Below, piece by piece: positions 44,619 to 52,316 of a stretch of DNA of 64,000 nucleotides (positions are counted from its first letter, which is position 1; each line of letters starts with the position of its first letter). Where the stretch lies: NCBI RefSeq assembly GCF_023715225.1, contig NZ_JAMBNS010000005.1, positions 62,001 through 126,000 of the forward strand, written 5' to 3'. The notes beneath the pieces are model-generated. The model ran no database searches. It worked only from the letters and a program-made list of their open reading frames with translations, and was not told where the DNA came from. This stretch comes from Robertmurraya korlensis. Its GTDB lineage: Bacteria; Bacillota; Bacilli; Bacillales; Cytobacillaceae. The position numbers and the translations under genes were made by a program.

Positions 44619-45716
44619 ATGAACCAGTTAGACACACCTTCATTGCTTCTAGACTATCAAAAGCTATTAACAAACATATACGAAATGTCATCCTTTGCAA
44701 AAGAACAAGGAATTGTTTACCGCCCACATATGAAAACACATAAGTCAATAAAAATTGCTCAGCTACAGATGGAAGCGGGTGCTGTTGGGGTTACGACGGC
44801 GAAAATTAGTGAGGCAGAGGTCATGGCTGCAGGTGGGATCAAAGACATATTAATCGCGTATCCGATCTCAAGTCCCGATAAAATCAAACGATTAGTCAAA
44901 CTCCTTGAGCAGGGAGTACAACTTAAGATAGCTGTTGATCAGACGAAAGCTTTATCGTATTTGCAGACTGAGTTAGAGCAAACTCCCTTTACACTTGAGG
45001 TGTGGATCAAAGTAAATTCTGGACTAAATCGATGTGGAGTCGAACCAGGAAAGGACGCAGTCATCTTAGCAAAGGCGATCATGAGTCATTCTAAGTTAAA
45101 GCTTGGAGGTATTTTTACCCACGCAGGGCATTCCTATGCTGCAAAAACAATGGACGAGATCGAAACGATTGGATATCAAGAAGGACTAGCCGTTGTAGAA
45201 AGTGCCAATGAGTGCGAAAAAGAGGGTATACGAATACCTGTTCGTAGTGTCGGTTCAACACCGAGCTATAAGATTGCTGGAAAAGTTACAGGAGTGACAG
45301 AAATCCGACCAGGAAATGCGGTGTTTTTCGATGCGATTCAGGCTGGGTTGGGAGTGACGTCGATCGGCCGCTGTGCACTAACATTACTTGCTTCAGTAGT
45401 GGGAGTCTACAAGAATCGCGTTATTTTCGATACAGGGAGTAAATCACTTTGCTTAGACAAAGGGGCGCATGGAAATCAAACCGTAACTGGATTTGGACAT
45501 GTAATTGGACATCCAGAAATCGTGATTGAACGCTTGTCGGAAGAACATGGAGTTGGCGTTTTGTTACAGGAGGCGTCTTTAAAGCTTAATGATAAAGTAC
45601 AAATTATACCGAACCATGCATGTACCGTGGTCAACCAGTTTGATGAATATATAATACACGAAAATGGTCGAGTGATTGATGTATGGAAGGTGGATGCTCG
45701 GGGGATGGTTAAGTAA
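44619..45716 (+). CDS. D-threonine aldolase / D-serine dehydratase-like PLP enzyme (fold type III)
   Basis: A 365-residue alanine-racemase-fold enzyme. The PLP Lys lies in YRPHMKTHKS near the N-terminus, and the C-terminal metal-site motif is IIPNHACTVVN (His-x-Cys), as in D-serine dehydratase (DSD1) and D-threonine aldolase. Ribosome site AAAGGAGGG. Adjacent to an amino acid permease in the same direction, suggesting uptake and breakdown of a D-amino acid. Which of the two activities it has cannot be decided by eye. Confidence 0.88.
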   Translation: MNQLDTPSLLLDYQKLLTNIYEMSSFAKEQGIVYRPHMKTHKSIKIAQLQMEAGAVGVTTAKISEAEVMAAGGIKDILIAYPISSPDKIKRLVKLLEQGVQLKIAVDQTKALSYLQTELEQTPFTLEVWIKVNSGLNRCGVEPGKDAVILAKAIMSHSKLKLGGIFTHAGHSYAAKTMDEIETIGYQEGLAVVESANECEKEGIRIPVRSVGSTPSYKIAGKVTGVTEIRPGNAVFFDAIQAGLGVTSIGRCALTLLASVVGVYKNRVIFDTGSKSLCLDKGAHGNQTVTGFGHVIGHPEIVIERLSEEHGVGVLLQEASLKLNDKVQIIPNHACTVVNQFDEYIIHENGRVIDVWKVDARGMVK

Positions 45717-45858
45717 ATTAAGGGTTGTTCAGACAAAAGATGATTTCGTTAGAACAACTTGAGTCCCAACCTTATTTCAAAGGTCTGATTTATAAAAGAG
45801 TAAGCGTTCTCTAAATATACATTATTTTTGCACAAATGAAAATTTTTCAAAAATCCGG

Positions 45859-45887
45859 TTGACTTATCCCATCACTCGTAATAGAAT
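45859..45887 (+). promoter_or_regulatory. Sigma-A promoter of the leuA T-box transcript
   Basis: TTGACT, 17-bp spacer, TAGAAT. It is placed just upstream of the structured leader. Confidence 0.75.
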
Positions 45888-45893
45888 TAAGAA

Positions 45894-46147
45894 AATTTAA
45901 AAAGTTGAAACACAGTGAATGGGAGCATTAAGGTTCATTTATTGTTTAGAGAGCTGTCGGTTGGTGAAAGACAGTCAATAAATCCCCCAACTCGCCCAGA
46001 AGTGGTAAGGCTGAAGTGGTAGTAGGCCTTAACGGATGACAACCGTAATCAAGTCATAAAGTGGGTTTGTTTCGTATGAACAAACCAAAAAGAGTGGTAC
46101 CACGTAGGCAAAGCCTGTCGTCTCTTATGAGATGATGGGCTTTTTAT
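45894..46147 (+). promoter_or_regulatory. T-box riboswitch (leucine), leuA leader
   Basis: The leader has the T-box signature AGAGTGGTACCACG at 46091-46104, followed by a Rho-independent terminator (stem from 46110, TTTTT to 46145) that competes with the antiterminator. The Stem I region carries AGAGAGCTGTCGGTTGGTGAAA, and the candidate specifier loop reads AA-CTC-GC with the Leu codon CTC at 45991-45993, consistent with the gene downstream. Uncharged tRNA-Leu would stabilise the antiterminator and switch on leuA. The specifier assignment is from pattern, without folding. Confidence 0.88.
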
Positions 46148-46174
46148 ATTTTCTGAAGAAAGGTCGTTGTGACA

Positions 46175-47866
46175 ATGGAAAAATTTGAGAAGTACTCTAG
46201 AAGTTATTTTATGCCTCCAGTCAAAAGCATGAAGTGGATGGAGAAGGAATACATTACAGATGCTCCTTTATGGTGTAGTGTTGATTTAAGGGACGGAAAC
46301 CAAGCGTTGGTTGTTCCGTTGACGCTTGAAGAAAAGCTAGAGTACTTCCAATTGCTCGTAAAAATTGGGTTCAAAGAGATTGAAGTTGGCTTTCCAGCTG
46401 CCTCTGAAACAGAGTACACATTTTTACGTACATTAATTGAGCAAAACTTAATCCCAGACGATGTGACGATCCAAGTGCTAACACAATCAAGAGATCACAT
46501 CATCAAGAAAACGTTCGAATCGCTTCAAGGTGTGAAAAAAGCAGTTGTCCACTTATATAACTCAACTTCTGTTGCTCAAAGAGAACAGGTGTTTAGAAAA
46601 TCAAAAGAAGAAATCATTGATATTGCTGTAACGGGTGCGAAGCTACTTCAGAAGTATGCGGCAGAAACTGAAGGGGAGTTTGTTTTCCAATATTCGCCCG
46701 AAAGCTTTACCGGTACGGAAATGGAATTTGCCTTAGATATTTGTAATCGAGTCCTTGATGTCTGGCAACCGACTGCTGAGAACAAAGTAATTATTAATCT
46801 ACCAGCAACGGTTTCTCACTCAATGCCACATGTGTATGCTAGCCAAATCGAATACATTAGTGATCACTTAAGCTATCGTGACAACGTAATTCTATCGATT
46901 CACCCGCATAATGACCGTGGGAGCGGAATTGCTGATGCCGAATTGGCGGTATTAGCAGGAGGACAACGAATTGAGGGAACACTTTTTGGTAACGGTGAAA
47001 GAACAGGGAATGTTGATATCGTGACATTAGCTTTAAACCTATACTCACACGGAGTGGATCCAAAGCTTAATTTTGAAAATGTCATCGAAATCATGGAAAC
47101 GTACGAGCGCTTAACAAAGATGAAGGTCCATGAAAGGCATCCATATGCTGGGAAGCTTGTATTTACAGCGTTCTCTGGATCCCATCAAGACGCAATCACA
47201 AAGGGCTTTAAGTGGCGTGAAGAAAAGGAAAATATCGCATGGAATGTTCCTTACTTAGTAATCGATCCAAAGGACATTGGAAGAGTATACGAGGGAGATA
47301 TTATTCGCATCAATAGCCAATCAGGTAAAGGTGGAATTGGTTATCTTTTAGAGCAGCAATACGGCTTTGATCTTCCACCAAAAATGCGTGAACACTTTGG
47401 TTATGCTGTTAAAAATGTTTCCGATCATGAAAACAAAGAGCTTATGCCAAGTGAGATTTACGATATCTTTATTCATGGCTATGTGAATATCTCTGATCCA
47501 ATTCAATTCATCCATTCAAAAACGGCAAAAAATGAAAACTATGATACGATGGTAACGGTACAATATGAAGGAAATGAACTGGAGCTACCGGGTGTAGGTA
47601 ACGGACGATTGGATGCAGTGAGCAATGCTCTCCAAACCAAGTTCGGTATCGAGTTTGCAGATTTGGAGTACAAACAGCACGCGCAAGAAATCGGCTCGAA
47701 ATCGAATGCCGTCTCTTATATTGGAATAAAAGATCAAAACGGCATCGTTCATTGGGGCTGTGGAATTGATACAGATATTATGACTTCATCCATCCGTGCG
47801 TTGTTTAGTGCTGTGAATTCATTAGTGAAAAGCAATCAGAAAATAGAAGCCATTGCCCATAATTAA
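46175..47866 (+). CDS. leuA: 2-isopropylmalate synthase, LeuA type 2
   Basis: A 563-residue enzyme joining acetyl-CoA and 2-oxoisovalerate, the first step of leucine synthesis. Signatures: APLWCSVDLRDGNQALV, SIHPHNDRGSGIADAELAVL, GTLFGNGERTGNVDIV, and the C-terminal LeuA dimer/regulatory domain ending with SIRALFSAVNSL. This is the long type 2 form, not the ilv-leu operon LeuA. An in-frame GTG at 46169 is an alternative start (AAAGG at 46159-46163 is nearer to it). Controlled by the T-box upstream; monocistronic with its own terminator. Confidence 0.95.
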   Translation: MEKFEKYSRSYFMPPVKSMKWMEKEYITDAPLWCSVDLRDGNQALVVPLTLEEKLEYFQLLVKIGFKEIEVGFPAASETEYTFLRTLIEQNLIPDDVTIQVLTQSRDHIIKKTFESLQGVKKAVVHLYNSTSVAQREQVFRKSKEEIIDIAVTGAKLLQKYAAETEGEFVFQYSPESFTGTEMEFALDICNRVLDVWQPTAENKVIINLPATVSHSMPHVYASQIEYISDHLSYRDNVILSIHPHNDRGSGIADAELAVLAGGQRIEGTLFGNGERTGNVDIVTLALNLYSHGVDPKLNFENVIEIMETYERLTKMKVHERHPYAGKLVFTAFSGSHQDAITKGFKWREEKENIAWNVPYLVIDPKDIGRVYEGDIIRINSQSGKGGIGYLLEQQYGFDLPPKMREHFGYAVKNVSDHENKELMPSEIYDIFIHGYVNISDPIQFIHSKTAKNENYDTMVTVQYEGNELELPGVGNGRLDAVSNALQTKFGIEFADLEYKQHAQEIGSKSNAVSYIGIKDQNGIVHWGCGIDTDIMTSSIRALFSAVNSLVKSNQKIEAIAHN

Positions 47867-47876
47867 CAGATAAGCT

Positions 47877-47909
47877 AGCCTAAATCATTATGCTGATTTA
47901 GGCTTTTTA
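47877..47909 (+). terminator. Terminator of leuA
   Basis: AGCCTAAATCA / TGATTTAGGCT 11-bp perfect stem with 6-nt loop, then TTTTT. Confidence 0.9.
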
Positions 47910-48054
47910 AATTTTATTGATGAAAGGATTCTTCTTTGCCTCTTCCTCTCTGTGTATCTCCTGAAAGGAAAGACTATTTAGTAATTTTAACAAAAGTAGA
48001 GTACAACTTATGTACCAAAATTCCCCTTCATAGGAAAAAAGCGTATGTTTATTG

Positions 48055-48063
48055 TGGTATAAT
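48055..48063 (+). promoter_or_regulatory. Extended -10 promoter of the toxin locus
   Basis: TGGTATAAT matches the extended -10 (TG-N-TATAAT), compensating for a poor -35. Confidence 0.6.
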
Positions 48064-48119
48064 AGAGTAGACAATTGCATATAGGCAGGGTGGGGCGATT
48101 GAGCCTTCCGTTGGGGGAG

Positions 48120-48209
48120 GTGATATCTATCGTTGATTTGAATACCGGAATGTTTATGATAGCGCTGGTAACTCTTATCGTACTTTTAATTGATAAAATA
48201 AAAAAGTAA
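48120..48209 (+). CDS. Putative holin-like type I toxin (about 23-29 aa)
   Basis: A very short frame after a strong GGGGGAGGTGAT site encodes NTGMFMIALVTLIVLLIDKIKK, one hydrophobic helix with a lysine tail, the form of Hol_Tox/TxpA-like type I toxins of Bacillaceae. The exact start is unclear: GTG 48120 lies inside the ribosome site, TTG 48138 is 13 nt past it and ATG 48150 is later, so initiation may be structured or use a rare codon. The 3' untranslated part is long and hairpin-rich, as expected when an antisense RNA controls the mRNA. Confidence 0.65.
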   Translation: MISIVDLNTGMFMIALVTLIVLLIDKIKK

Positions 48210-48337
48210 AACCCACCCTGATCTTGGCGGACAGGTGGGCTCTACTCAGAAAACACTAATGATCTAGCCAATCGCATCATTCTGCGATAATGCGTTGTCA
48301 AGGTAAGCGTAGTGTTACGAGCACTGCGCTTATTTTT
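48210..48337 (+). ncRNA. Structured 3' region of toxin mRNA / presumed antisense RNA overlap
   Basis: Three hairpins follow the toxin stop: CCCACCCTG / CAGGTGGG at 48212-48239, an imperfect CGCAT-containing dyad at about 48271-48296, and a terminator TAAGCGTAGTG / CACTGCGCTTA at 48304-48332 followed by five T. This layout matches Hol_Tox-type loci where a minus-strand antisense RNA pairs with the mRNA 3' part. The antisense promoter was not identified by eye. Confidence 0.5.
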
Positions 48338-48534
48338 AGTATTTGGAATATCTATCCTTATTATAGACTAATTTTACAAAAAAATAAAATAAATAACTGT
48401 TTCTACTCTTAATTGAGTACTAGTATTGATTGTTGGTAATGCATACTGGAGAAAAAAGATCATAAGAAAAAGGAAATGAAAATTGTTCATAATAACATTT
48501 TAATTTCAATAATTTAGTTTTGGGAGGAAATCTA

Positions 48535-48728
48535 TTGGACTTAATTTTTAATATAAATATGATTAGAAACATAATATCTACTTTTTTCAGAACGGGATAT
48601 GGGTAATTGGATATTTGTATTTACTGATAAAGACTTTTGATAGTGAACAACTCAAACAAATCTCCAAATATGTCACCATAGTTGTTTTAACTTTGTTGTT
48701 TATTTATTCAGTGTTTGTAAGTGTTTAA
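48535..48728 (+). pseudogene. Frameshifted small membrane protein gene
   Basis: TTG at 48535 has a strong GGGAGG 7 nt upstream and reads MDLIFNINMIRNIISTFFRT before stopping at GGG-TAA. Shifting frame near 48590 gives GIWVIGYLYLLIKTFDSEQL and then SKYVTIVVLTLLFIYSVFVSV to a stop at 48726-48728. The two halves together make a two-helix membrane protein of about 63 residues, so one inserted base (or two lost) has probably broken the gene. A sequencing error would look the same. Confidence 0.6.
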
Positions 48729-48762
48729 ATCTTTGTAGAGAAACTAATATGACGGAGTGTAT

Positions 48763-48942
48763 ATGAAGACCTTTTATCAATATTTAATATTATCTATAGT
48801 CTGTACGATCTTTTTCTACTATTACAATATGTTTATGCCAAAAGGAATTTTGTATTTTATCGTATCTTTGTTTGTTGTTTTTACTTTGAACTACATTCTT
48901 TCGAAGCTATTTGAATTAAAAAAGGATGATAAAAATACATGA
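48763..48942 (+). CDS. Small two-helix membrane protein (59 aa)
   Basis: ATG 48763 with CGGAG 5 nt upstream. Two hydrophobic segments (YLILSIVCTIFFYYY and ILYFIVSLFVVFTLNYIL) and a basic tail ELKKDDKNT. It follows the broken membrane protein gene by 34 bp in the same direction and may have worked with it. No family recognised. Confidence 0.6.
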   Translation: MKTFYQYLILSIVCTIFFYYYNMFMPKGILYFIVSLFVVFTLNYILSKLFELKKDDKNT

Positions 48943-49019
48943 CTGTAAACCAACCAACTACTTAATTAGAATGTGCTATTTGTTCTGTATGATTTTTTTC
49001 TTAGAATAGGCTTATGTAC

Positions 49020-49052
49020 TTGACATGTTTTACTGTAACGAATATTATTACA
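49020..49052 (+). promoter_or_regulatory. Promoter and Rrf2 operator copy 1
   Basis: TTGACA (49020-49025), 17-bp spacer, TATTAT (49043-49048). Overlaying it is the palindrome TTACTGTAA-N9-TTACAGTAA (49030-49056; core TGTAA-N9-TTACA at 49034-49052). An operator across the spacer and -10 implies that a bound regulator blocks transcription, most simply autorepression by the Rrf2 protein encoded just downstream. Confidence 0.72.
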
Positions 49053-49086
49053 GTAAGATTTAAAACCAATTCGAAGGAGGCAACGC

Positions 49087-49506
49087 ATGAATAGTGATTT
49101 CACCCTTGCCATTCACAGTTTAACTCTTCTGGCGTTGCAGCCGGACCGAATGTCAACTAGTGAGTACATCGCGGAAAGTGCAGGAGTGCATCCTGTTCGT
49201 ATTCGAAAAGTGCTTAGCTTGTTAAAGAAGAATGGTTTTATCACATCAAAGGAAGGTACAGGTGGCGGATTTATTTTTGCCTTGGACTTGGATCAGGTCA
49301 ATCTTTGGGATATTTATCAAATCACTTCTGAAGGTGCTCTCCAGCCAAAATGTACAGATTCTAACGGTCAGTGCATTGTCGGAGCGAATATGAAGAGCGT
49401 TTTGTTCTCCATCTTTATGGGGGCGGAAGAACATCTCGGTGAATATTTGAAAGAATATACGATAAAAGAAGTCGTTGAACTTGTGAAACAAAAAGAAACT
49501 TTTTAG
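49087..49506 (+). CDS. Rrf2 family transcriptional regulator
   Basis: A 139-residue Rrf2 protein: winged helix with SEYIAESAGVHPVRIRKVLS (recognition helix) and the KEGTGGGF wing. Cys89 and Cys96 (KCTDSNGQC) lie where IscR-type proteins carry three cluster cysteines; only two are present, so thiol-based redox sensing is more likely than a standard Fe-S cluster. Ribosome site GGAGG. It resembles YwnA-like Bacillus Rrf2 proteins. Likely controls itself and the next genes through three TGTAA-N9-TTACA sites. Confidence 0.9.
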   Translation: MNSDFTLAIHSLTLLALQPDRMSTSEYIAESAGVHPVRIRKVLSLLKKNGFITSKEGTGGGFIFALDLDQVNLWDIYQITSEGALQPKCTDSNGQCIVGANMKSVLFSIFMGAEEHLGEYLKEYTIKEVVELVKQKETF

Positions 49507-49528
49507 CTTTGTTTCTTTTTCGAATAAA

Positions 49529-49547
49529 TGTAATAAAAATCATTACA
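49529..49547 (+). promoter_or_regulatory. Rrf2 operator copy 2
   Basis: TGTAA-N9-TTACA between the Rrf2 gene and the HesB-like gene, 24 bp before the latter's start. Confidence 0.65.
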
Positions 49548-49571
49548 GATGATGAAGAAGGAGACCTACCC

Positions 49572-49871
49572 ATGAAAGTAAAAATCAATCGTAACGCAGC
49601 AAAGGTATTAAAAAAGATGTTGGAAACGGAAGAAGCACAAGGAAAAATGGTTCGCGTATATGTGACAGAAAATCATGTCAATCACGCGCACTTTGACCTG
49701 AAGCTAGATACTCCAACCGAGCATGATGAGATTGTAAAAACCGACAAAGAAATTGATATTTTGTTAGATCGTCGTGAAAGCTTTTTAGATGGCGTATGGA
49801 TTCAGTACTTCTTTTTACCAAAGGAAGAATTTATGATTACGAATCCATCTACAGGTTTTCACCAGCATTAA
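49572..49871 (+). CDS. HesB/IscA-like protein lacking all cysteines
   Basis: A 99-residue protein with the HesB/YneR-like layout (KVKINRNAAKVLKKML, MVRVYVT, IVKTDKEIDILLDRRE, SFLDGVWIQYF). It has no cysteine at all, while A-type Fe-S carriers need three. Instead it has several histidines (NHVNHAHF; FHQH). AAGGAG lies 8 nt before ATG 49572. A Fe-S carrier role is therefore doubtful; metal binding by His or a regulatory role is possible. Part of the Rrf2-marked gene set. Confidence 0.75.
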   Translation: MKVKINRNAAKVLKKMLETEEAQGKMVRVYVTENHVNHAHFDLKLDTPTEHDEIVKTDKEIDILLDRRESFLDGVWIQYFFLPKEEFMITNPSTGFHQH

Positions 49872-49884
49872 TCACTAGTTAAAA

Positions 49885-49903
49885 TGTAAACTAAAACATT
49901 ACA
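49885..49903 (+). promoter_or_regulatory. Rrf2 operator copy 3
   Basis: TGTAA-N9-TTACA, 19 bp before the IDEAL-domain gene. Same 5-9-5 geometry as copies 1 and 2. Confidence 0.65.
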
Positions 49904-49922
49904 GTTAAGGTGGTGCAACGAG

Positions 49923-50285
49923 ATGAAACCTTTCCAAGTGGGAGATTGGGTAAGAGGGAAAACAAACTATGGGGAATTGTTTCATGGCTATATTCATAGT
50001 GATGAACCATTTTCACCAAACATGAAAGTCAGAATCATCAAGAGTGACAATGAAGAGATGGAGGGAAAGGTGATTTCAGCGAATCCTTTGAAAATGAGAC
50101 GCTTAGAAACATCCGCAACCTATTCCAAGGAATCCATCCTATCCTTAATTGATATTGCACTTTTGATCAAGGACAAAGAATGGTTTATGGAACTTAGCTC
50201 CTTGTTAACACAGCCAACCAAACTTGAAGCACAAATGATTAATAAAACAGAGATTAATCGCATAGAAAAAAGACAGAACATCTAA
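49923..50285 (+). CDS. IDEAL-domain protein
   Basis: A 120-residue protein. The N-terminal 55 residues form a small beta-rich domain ([35 protein letters not shown]). Residues about 70-100 are an IDEAL-type helix-turn ([20 protein letters not shown]). IDEAL modules occur in Bacillaceae regulators and are thought to be protein-interaction elements. AAGGTGG 9 nt before ATG. It ends 16 bp before the thioredoxin gene, so the two are likely one transcript. Confidence 0.78.
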   Translation: MKPFQVGDWVRGKTNYGELFHGYIHSDEPFSPNMKVRIIKSDNEEMEGKVISANPLKMRRLETSATYSKESILSLIDIALLIKDKEWFMELSSLLTQPTKLEAQMINKTEINRIEKRQNI

Positions 50286-50301
50286 AGAAAGAGGGATAAG
50301 A

Positions 50302-50616
50302 ATGAGCATTGTGAAAATTACCGATGATACGTTTAAAAATGAAATAAGCAACGGGTTAGTCCTTGTTGACTTCTGGGCACCTTGGTGTGGACCATGTAAA
50401 ATGATCGCGCCTGTTCTAGAAGAAATCAATGAAGAAATGGGAAACCAAGTTAAAATTGCTAAGCTCAATGTAGACGATAACCAAGTCACAACAGCAGAAT
50501 TTGGTGTCATGAGTATTCCAACCCTGCTACTATTTAAAGATGGTGAAGTGGTCGAAAAGGTAATAGGATTTCAACCTAAGGAAAATTTAGTTGAGGTAAT
50601 AACTAATCATCTTTAA
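50302..50616 (+). CDS. trxA: Thioredoxin
   Basis: A 104-residue classical thioredoxin: [19 protein letters not shown] with the WCGPC active site, and the cis-Pro in [13 protein letters not shown]. Probably an additional thioredoxin rather than the housekeeping one, given its place in a redox-linked cluster. Ribosome site AAAGAGGG. Confidence 0.95.
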   Translation: MSIVKITDDTFKNEISNGLVLVDFWAPWCGPCKMIAPVLEEINEEMGNQVKIAKLNVDDNQVTTAEFGVMSIPTLLLFKDGEVVEKVIGFQPKENLVEVITNHL

Positions 50617-50652
50617 TAAAAAAACGTGCCCTGCACCAAAAAGGAGTTAACT

Positions 50653-51684
50653 ATGAAACATTTATACACCCCTTATGAAATTAAAGGACTATCATTAAAA
50701 AACCGTGTTGTTATGCCACCCATGTGCCAATATTCTGTAACGAATAAGGATGGAATTGCTACAGATTGGCACTATGTACATTATGTAAGTCGTGCCATTG
50801 GAGGTGCTAGCTTAATCATTATTGAAATGACAGACGTAGAGCCAGACGGCCGCATTAGTGATTACGATTTAGGATTATGGTCAGACGAACAAATCCCTGC
50901 ACTTGCTCGCATTGTGGAAGCTTGTCATCAGCACGGTGCTAAGGTGGGTATCCAAATTGCTCATGCTGGGCGTAAAGCGCAAGATGCGGCTGAACCCGTT
51001 TCATCATCTGCTATTCCGTTTGATGAAAATTCAAAAACACCTAGAGAACTTTCTACAGGAGAAGTAAAAGAAATGGTTGAAAAGTTCCGCCTAGCCGTTC
51101 GTCGTGCAGTACAGGCGGGGGTTGACGTGATTGAACTTCATGGGGCACATGGATATTTGATCCATCAATTCACCTCTCCATTCACGAATAAAAGAACCGA
51201 TGAATATGGTCAAGAACTAACAAAATTTGGACGTGAAGTTATAGAAGCTGCAAAGAGCGAAATGCCTGAAGATATGCCTTTAATCATGCGAATCTCTGCT
51301 AGGGAGTATGTGGAAGGTGGATATGGTATTAACGAAAGCATTGAGTTCTCAAGAGTATTCCAACAAGCGGGTGTAGATATGTTCCACGTAAGTGCGGGTG
51401 GAGAAGGACCAATTGCTGCTGCAGGTAAACCTGGTACACATGTGGCGTATCAAGTACCACTTGCAAGAGCGATCAAAGAAGCACTAGATGTTCCTGTTAT
51501 TGCCGTTGGGCGTTTAGATGAACCATCGCTTGCAAACTCTGTAATTGGAAATGAAGACGCAGACCTAGTTGCGGTGGGAAGAGGAATGCTAAGAAATCCT
51601 TATTGGGCAATTGAAGCTGCAACGGTATTAAAGAAGGAAGTAGCATTGCCAAAGCAATATGTAACTGGTTTTCCGAGAAATTAA
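50653..51684 (+). CDS. namA: NADPH dehydrogenase NamA/YqjM (old yellow enzyme)
   Basis: A 343-residue FMN ene-reductase. Cys25 in PPMCQYSV corresponds to the FMN-tuning Cys26 of YqjM; IQIAHAGRKAQ and ELHGAHGYLIHQFTSPFTNKR contain substrate and FMN residues, ending with AVGRGMLRNPYW. ATG 50653 with AAGGAG. It reduces activated alkenes and is induced by oxidative or electrophile stress in Bacillus. Its place after trxA and the Rrf2 genes fits an electrophile or redox response. Confidence 0.94.
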   Translation: MKHLYTPYEIKGLSLKNRVVMPPMCQYSVTNKDGIATDWHYVHYVSRAIGGASLIIIEMTDVEPDGRISDYDLGLWSDEQIPALARIVEACHQHGAKVGIQIAHAGRKAQDAAEPVSSSAIPFDENSKTPRELSTGEVKEMVEKFRLAVRRAVQAGVDVIELHGAHGYLIHQFTSPFTNKRTDEYGQELTKFGREVIEAAKSEMPEDMPLIMRISAREYVEGGYGINESIEFSRVFQQAGVDMFHVSAGGEGPIAAAGKPGTHVAYQVPLARAIKEALDVPVIAVGRLDEPSLANSVIGNEDADLVAVGRGMLRNPYWAIEAATVLKKEVALPKQYVTGFPRN

Positions 51685-51699
51685 GGATATGTTTGAAAA

Positions 51700-51728
51700 A
51701 CGCTCAGAGATCATCTTTGAGCGCTTTT
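51700..51728. terminator. Terminator after namA
   Basis: CGCTCA / TGAGCG stem flanked by A-run and CTTTTCG; could serve both convergent genes. Confidence 0.75.
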
Positions 51729-51758
51729 CGTGTAAAATTATGGTGGTAAATTGATTTA

Positions 51759-52139
51759 TTAGTATCCTCCGTAACCATACCCATAAGGATAAGGCGGGTA
51801 GTAATACGGATATCGAAATAGTGTATATAGTAATCCATATGGGAAGCGCTGTCTACGGTATCGACGATATCTTCTTCTGCGTGGGCGACCGTAATCATCA
51901 TAATCGTCATTATATCCATAGCCATATTGCCTTGACATGGGTTCTTCATCAATTTCCTCAGGCATTAACATTGTGACGCCTTCGTCATCCATGCTATCGA
52001 TAATTCCATCGATTTGTGAGCCATCCGTTAGTTGTCCGAAAACATGATAGTTCATATACATTTGACATAAATTTTTCATTTGGTCAGGCTGTTGAACCAT
52101 TTGGGCCTGATACGGATTCGTTTGATTGTTATTATTCAC
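51759..52139 (-). CDS. Hypothetical Tyr/Arg/Pro-rich C-tail protein
   Basis: A 126-residue protein starting at GTG with GAGGAGGAG upstream. Residues about 20-65 form a small folded region (LCQMYMNYHVFGQLTDGSQ, then GIIDSMDDEGVTMLMP). The rest is low complexity: acidic-tyrosine, then an arginine/tyrosine block, then PYYYPPYPYGYGYGGY. This composition is typical of spore coat or surface-associated Bacillus proteins, which is only a suggestion. Another minus-strand frame overlapping it is a shadow. Confidence 0.72.
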   Translation of the reverse strand: MNNNNQTNPYQAQMVQQPDQMKNLCQMYMNYHVFGQLTDGSQIDGIIDSMDDEGVTMLMPEEIDEEPMSRQYGYGYNDDYDDYGRPRRRRYRRYRRQRFPYGLLYTLFRYPYYYPPYPYGYGYGGY

Positions 52140-52272
52140 TCAAACTCTCCTCCTCTTTTATTATATAATCCAAGATATTCCACTAGTTTGTATTATGTTA
52201 ACTGTTATATCTAATATTTTGGGATATCACTCTGCAAGTAAAAATGCGGATTCAGTAGAGAGGTATATGGTC

Positions 52273-52305
52273 AAAAAAAAAGAAGCATAAAGGATATATG
52301 CTTCT
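52273..52305 (-). terminator. Terminator of the esterase gene
   Basis: On the minus strand AGAAGCATA / TATGCTTCT stem with 7-nt loop, followed by nine T. Confidence 0.88.
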
Positions 52306-52316
52306 GAGTGTTGCTA

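Noticed and set aside
51704-51952. 82-codon minus-strand open frame
   Set aside because: Overlaps the Tyr/Arg-rich protein gene in another frame and includes the namA terminator.
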